Source: Sanchytrium tribonematis
Taxonomy: Eukaryota; Sanchytriomycota; Sanchytriomycetes; Sanchytriales; Sanchytriaceae
NCBI GenBank assembly: GCA_018985235.1
Contig: JADGIG010000264.1
Coordinates: 1 to 11,332 of the forward strand
Length of the DNA: 11,332 nt
Direction: 5' to 3'
The translations under genes were made by a program, and so were the position numbers. Under the pieces are notes generated by a model. That model did no database searches, had not been told where the DNA came from, and saw only the letters and a program-made list of their open reading frames with translations. Below are positions 6,830-11,332 of the stretch, piece by piece. Every line of letters starts with the position of its first letter. Positions within the stretch are counted from its first letter, which is position 1.

Positions 6830-9038
6830 TGATGACTCATTTCATAAGCCAAAAGACGTCAAATTACAATGGATTTCACCAAAGAGATATTTAGAGAGAT
6901 TAAATATTGAATTTCACAAGGCATCCAACAATCCACCATTAAAACAAATGATTAATGTGCAGATTGTTTCCATCCGCACCCACTATTTAACAGAATCCAC
7001 CCAATCAATTGCATCATCCATTAATAATTATGTGGCAGAAAAATCACGTCAATTTATTGGAAATGAAATTAACAAATATGAAAATGAAATTCAACTAGCA
7101 ACTCAAATCAAATTAACTGCAGTAGAAATGGCAAAATATGAATCAATGGATACCAGACAAGAATCCAAATCACCAATTGTGGTACATCAATATTTTAAAT
7201 GTTTATGTGAAACATTCCAATTATTTTATCCATCAATGAATATTGGAACTATTTACATGAATTTCTATGTCAAGGGAGTTAAAGAGGCTGTTGATAAGAT
7301 TATTGAGAACGCAAATGAGAATATCAAAGTTTTAACAAAGGATGAAACAGCATTTATTTTGAATGATTTGATGGAAGAATTGAATGAGGCAAATCAAGCA
7401 GATCAAATGGTGGATGCAGCACAGCCAGTACCTCTACCAGTTCCACATGCATTACAACAAGAAGCAACAGATGCAAATATGGCAGATGTTGCAAATCATA
7501 ATATCGAATTTGATTTAATTTTGGATGGGGAATCAAGAAAAGTCACCAGTGCCCCCAAATTGATCCAAGATGTGTGTCCAGTAGAACCCAAGTACGTATA
7601 TCAAAATGGGGAGGATATCAGAGATTTACAAGTACCAGTTGAGAATATGGCAAAATTATTGATTATCCGTAAACATGTGCCAACAACAAGATGTGTTCTA
7701 ATGGATCAGGGTGCAGAATCAGTATTCCATTTAACAAATGATGTCAAGGCAGAGCATGTCATTTCAAATAAACAAGTGGATATGATGCAAAATGGAGAAA
7801 TAGCGTTGACCATTAATAATCAACAATATAGTCGATTAACTGACATTCCAAATGTCCCAATCACAACAATGTCAGTAAATTATATTCAGGAGTATCCCAA
7901 ATCTTTTATTGATCAATTTATTCCAAATTGGAAATTTCCATTCAAAATACCAAATATGTCCTTTCAAGTCTGGATATTGATATGCTGGTATTATTTCATG
8001 ATTATTATACTTGCAAATGGGATGATATTTCCATTGAAATACCATCCACAGACATTGAATTTGAAAATTGCTTCTTGGAATTGCAATGGAGATGTGGACA
8101 ATATTTTACCACTAGCACGCGCATTTATGATTAACAACCACCAGGACATCATGTTTCTTTCAGAAACTAATTATGATGGCAATAAATTCAAAAATAGATT
8201 ACATGGAGTAAAAGCCATTTCTAGTGTTGAATATGATAGAAATGAGCATCCACATTATGGAATGATGCTTTTAGTACTAGACAATGAACTAGCAAAGGAA
8301 ATAAGCATCATGCATCTATCACCAACAAGAATATCTATTTTAATTGACGGATATGCAATTCATGGGATTTACAGAAAACATCGGCAAAATATAGAGCAGC
8401 TGATTAGTGAATTACTGGAGATAGAAACAGAGCACCATATTATAGTAGGTGACATAAATCACAATTTAATAAATCCTAGGACAGCAAATGACAGATTGGC
8501 AGTAGAAATTTTATTAGAATGGAATTTACAAGTTATTGCTAAAGACCGGAATATCACACGACATCCACGAGTGGCAACACATCAACCAAGTGATATAGAT
8601 CACATCATTGTTTCTTGTCAATTAGCAGATTTGATTCAACAAGGAACTGTGCATTTAGTGGGACCAGAATTCTCAGATCACGATATCATATCATTTGAGT
8701 GCATATTACCAAGATTTAATCAAATATTGAAAGGTGCAAGATACAGAATTAATAAATTTGAGGATGTTGATAAGCAAACACAATATGCGGATAAATTGAA
8801 AGAGAAGTTGCTTGAAAGTGACATTGTTGACAAATTAAATAGTGTAGACTCGATGAATTCATTCAGTCAGGCTGTTAAATTGACTCATCACTGCATTAAA
8901 GTATCACTAAATGAGACAGTTGGAAAATCTAGTCCAAAATTGTTAAATTCGTTGAATTTGCCAAATTTGTTGCAGACTAGAGAATTAAATACCATTGTGA
9001 TAAAATGGATAAGATTGCCAGCTACCATGACTATTTAA
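6827..9038 (+). pseudogene. LINE ORF1-like region joined in frame to AP endonuclease
   Basis: The frame (open from 6801) has a helical N-terminal half (to about 7400), a Pro/Ala/Gln linker, and a beta-like part with two QNGE motifs (7602 and 7788). Next come a hydrophobic segment (about 7962-8037) and an AP-type endonuclease that nicks target DNA for target-primed reverse transcription. The endonuclease shows ASWNCNG (Asn 8079 and 8085), FLSETN (Glu 8163), VGDINHN (Asp 8451, Asn 8457), SDIDHII (8589-8609) and SDHDII (Asp 8676, His 8679), the expected catalytic set in the expected order. The ORF1-like part is not recognised and has no CCHC knuckle. The frame ends at 9038 after leaving the sensible reading near an A run at 9002-9005, where the next frame takes over. 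In related elements ORF1 is usually separate, so the in-frame join is unusual or a by-product of an indel. Confidence 0.8.
7913..8134 (+). other. second open frame across the ORF1/endonuclease boundary
   Basis: A frame offset from the main LINE frame is open from just after a TGA at 7910-7912 to TAA at 8132-8134, 73 codons, and overlaps the first 20-odd codons of the endonuclease. Its product is balanced and soluble-looking (for example KWDDISIEIPSTDIEFENC), while the main frame over 7962-8037 reads as a membrane-like string. It may be the true end of ORF1, with ORF2 starting in the other frame. Confidence 0.35.
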
Positions 9039-9736
9039 AGACACTCCCTCCACCAAAACAGCTGCAATTTGTAAAAGCAAAAACTGCAATATTTAACAGA
9101 CAGATTACGCATAATTTGGATGTGAGAAATATAAATGAGTACAACAGGCGTATATGTGATCCGATGACTAGCCATCCCAATATATCCAGAGAAGAAATTG
9201 ATCTCGCATTTTCTCAGTCTCAAGGAGATATTCATTTAATTGATTCTTCTACATTTATTGATATTATTAAGCATCTTCCCAAGCGTAAATGTCATGGAAT
9301 CAAAGATATTCCTAATGAAAGCATCATTTATGGTGGCACATTTCTTCATGAACAACTCCTTAAAATTTTACAAATTATGATTAATACTGGATATGTACCC
9401 ACTCAAATGGGAATTTCCACATTAATTCCAATTCCCAAAGTCATCTCACCTTCTTCAATCACTGAATTTCGCCCTATTTCACTTCTTCTAACAATCAGAA
9501 AGATTTTCGAATGTTATTTAAATTTTGCGATTAAAATCAAATTACCCCACAACCAATTTGGCTTTCAACGCAACAGTTCCATACATGATGCAGTGATGCA
9601 CCTTCAGAGACTAATTAAATCAAAATCACGAATAAATCAACCAATCCAATACATCTGTTTATTGGATGTTAAGAAGGCTTACGATAGTCTGGATCGGAAG
9701 TCATTATTGAATTTATTTGGGGATTGCTCAGGGTAG
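9005..9736 (+). pseudogene. LINE reverse transcriptase, N-terminal half to motif A
   Basis: Continues the LINE ORF after a one-base frame change at 9002-9005. It shows the endonuclease-RT linker, then IPIPK (about 9428-9442), EFRPISLLLTIRKIFE (about 9464-9511), QFGFQRNSSIHDA (about 9557-9595) and motif A, LLDVKKAYDSLD, with catalytic Asp at 9665 and the second conserved Asp at 9683. The reading then runs into a stop at 9734-9736. Motif B follows only 18 codons after the motif A Asp, whereas LINE RTs usually have about 60 residues there, so palm sequence has been deleted at about 9716-9720 and the deletion changes frame. RT activity is lost. Confidence 0.88.
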
Positions 9737-11264
9737 CAGCATATCCCCTGCTTTATTTGCATTTTCTCTTTATCCTCTATATGATATTTATGATGATTTA
9801 TTCAAATTACAATTTTATGCTGACGATATCGCGTTGACGGCTAATACAAAACATAATTTAATAAGAGCATTGCGCGAGATTCACAGTAAATTAAATGACA
9901 TTGGGCTATCACTTAATCCTCAGAAATCAATAATAATTACGCATCCTAATTTATTGATTGAAAATGAGCAAATTATGGAAATTCCAACAACTTCAGAATC
10001 TCAAAGATACCTCGGTTATTACATAGATATTTGTGGTGTTAATAAAACAGTCATGTTTGAGAAGAAAAAGAAACAGATTGCATCTAAAATGGGTCATTTG
10101 AGATCACTTGGAGTATTCAAGCATGGTTTGCCATTATCCATTTCTACCACATTAATGACTGCGCATTTAACCCCTCTAATCGATTTTGGATTCCAGTGTA
10201 TTCAATATACCAAATTGCAACACAAACAACTACAAACAATAATTAAAAAGCATGTCAAGAGGGTAATTGGTGCGAAAATGACAATCCCGAATTCACTTTT
10301 AGATTTAATAGCCAAAATGCCAAATACTAAGGATAGAAATGACTATTTGAATAAAAAGCAGAGAGTGCACTATGGATGGAGATTTTATATAGATAATACA
10401 AATGTGAATTTCCATAGAACAAATGGAAGTTTTAAATTCCACCCCTATTTATTGCAAAATCCAAAATCAATGACTGCAAAGTTATTAACATGGGATTTTA
10501 AACCAAATGCTAGAAGTAATGATTGTAGAACTTGTCATAACAGTCATTCATATTTATATGCGCGCTTGAAATGTTTTGCAACTCATCACAATTTACTTGA
10601 TAATTTGCCTAATCAACCATCCAATGACCAAGGAAACAGCAAAACAAATGAGAATGAATATCCAAATGATAATATTCAGGAAAATATCACAGTGGTGGCT
10701 TGTGATGCATCAATTTCAAACAATAAAATTGGAATTGGATTAATTGTGAAAAATGCTACAAATGAGATTACAGATGAAATTAGTTATACAGTACTAGAAA
10801 ATACAAATAAGAAACCATCATCCACTGAAGTGGAACTTCTTGGAATCAAGAAATCATTGGATTATTTAATCCAAAATGAAATTGAAAATGGATTAATTAT
10901 TTGTGATAATATTGGGGCTGTAAAGATATTCAACTATTTAAAAAACAAACAAAATGATCCCAGTAAACATGCTTTAGGATATCATTTAAATTATTTACAA
11001 AATTACGACATTCCAGGCATTTCAGCAAAATGGGTCAAAGGACACAATGGAAATGCGATGAATGAGAGATCAGATTATCTGGCTAAACATGCAGATAATA
11101 GAAATAGATTATATATGCAATCCATTGCATATTCAAAATCGAAACTACAGAATTATTTACACTTATTTGATAAAAAGGTGAATCTTGATTTATTGAACTC
11201 AAATCAAGAAAATATATTGAATAATAGAATCAGAGCATTTAAGAATCACTTTAATTTACATTGA
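9720..11264 (+). pseudogene. LINE RT motif B to thumb, cysteine cluster and RNase H
   Basis: Starts with motif B, GIAQGSSISPALF (9720), directly after the deletion, and motif C, FYADDIAL, with Asp at 9822 and 9825. Motif D (GLSLNPQKS), the RYLGYYID region and a helical thumb follow. A C-x2-C-x2-H ... H ... C-x4-H-H cluster (10524-10590) resembles the zinc-binding segment found downstream of many LINE RTs. RNase H has Asp in VACDAS (10704), Glu in STEVELLG (10827 and 10833), Asp in ICDNIG (10905), His in VKGHNGN (11043) and Asp in RSDYLAKHA (11073), the full active site of the type I fold. This domain removes RNA from the RNA-DNA hybrid. The stop is TGA at 11262-11264. There is no ATG start for this part because it is the tail of a broken ORF2. 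Confidence 0.88.
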
Positions 11265-11332
11265 TTGTTATCAGGTATTCAAAATAGTCATTGACTAATT
11301 GAGAATCCCTTTAATAAATCTTCTTCTTCTTA
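11265..11332 (+). other. probable LINE 3' UTR with poly(A) hexamer and CTT repeat
   Basis: After the ORF2 stop there are 68 bases to the window edge. AATAAA lies at 11313-11318, followed by four CTT units (11320-11331). Some LINEs end in short tandem repeats, so this may be the element's tail, but the window stops before a target duplication could confirm it. Confidence 0.35.

Larger units (their letters stand above)
6470..11332 (+). mobile_element. degenerate LINE (APE endonuclease, RT, RNase H)
   Basis: Domain order on the plus strand is unknown ORF1-like region, AP-type endonuclease, RT, cysteine/histidine cluster, RNase H. This is the layout of I/Tad-like non-LTR retrotransposons. Two frame changes and one RT deletion make this copy inactive. 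The 5' end abuts gypsy pol at about 6460-6510, with no recognisable 5' UTR, so it may be 5'-truncated. The 3' end may be at or past the window edge, where a poly(A) hexamer and a CTT repeat occur. The clade assignment rests on domain order, not on a tree. Confidence 0.85.

Noticed and set aside
7354-9235. Minus-strand frames at 7354-7536 and 9035-9235
   Set aside because: Antisense to the LINE ORF, no motifs, low-complexity content.
1-11332. CRISPR arrays, tRNA or rRNA genes, defence islands, bacterial operons
   Set aside because: No spaced repeats, cloverleaf or rRNA-like stretches were seen, and the gene content is eukaryotic mobile elements.

Overview
This is an A+T-rich eukaryotic window that uses the standard genetic code (TAA and TGA act as stops and none is read through). 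It is filled almost entirely by transposable elements. There are no bacterial-style ribosome sites or operons. Poly(A)-type hexamers, a possible 3' splice site, an LTR-retrotransposon pol, a Mutator-like DNA transposon (MULE) and a non-LTR retrotransposon (LINE) all point to a protist, fungus or similar small eukaryote. I cannot name the organism.

Layout. Bases 1-471 (+) hold the 3' end of a host-like gene for a protein with two hydrophobic segments and a basic tail. Facing it at 719-483 (-) is a short open frame rich in heptads, possibly a terminal exon. From 754 leftward-reading sequence begins: a Ty3/gypsy-type pol on the minus strand, with RNase H, integrase and the YLDD part of the reverse transcriptase at 754-2914. 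The N-terminal half of the same reverse transcriptase (RT) lies 3.1 kb away at 6005-6507 (-). Between the halves sits a complete MULE, 2915-6004, with terminal inverted repeats, a 9-bp target duplication (2906-2914 and 6005-6013, TGTCCAATA) and a transposase gene (3048-5127, +) broken by one frameshift near 4160. The element plus one target copy is 3099 bp, a multiple of three, and both pol halves are in the same frame. This is strong internal evidence that the MULE jumped into an open gypsy pol.

From about 6470 to the right edge lies a LINE on the plus strand: an unrecognised ORF1-like region, an AP-type endonuclease, a reverse transcriptase and a C-terminal RNase H. It is dead: a frame change at about 6826, another at about 9003, and a deletion between RT motifs A and B at about 9718 which removes palm sequence. 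Its start abuts the 5'-truncated gypsy pol, head to head.

The parts do not form a cooperating pathway. They are a stack of insertions: gypsy, then MULE inside gypsy, with the LINE joined to the gypsy's 5' break in an order the window does not settle. I looked for an undescribed system and found none with convincing support. The items most worth a second look are the nested MULE with its unusual termini, the dual-open-frame region at the LINE ORF1/endonuclease boundary, the unknown LINE ORF1 domains, and the possible coiled-coil terminal exon at 483-719.
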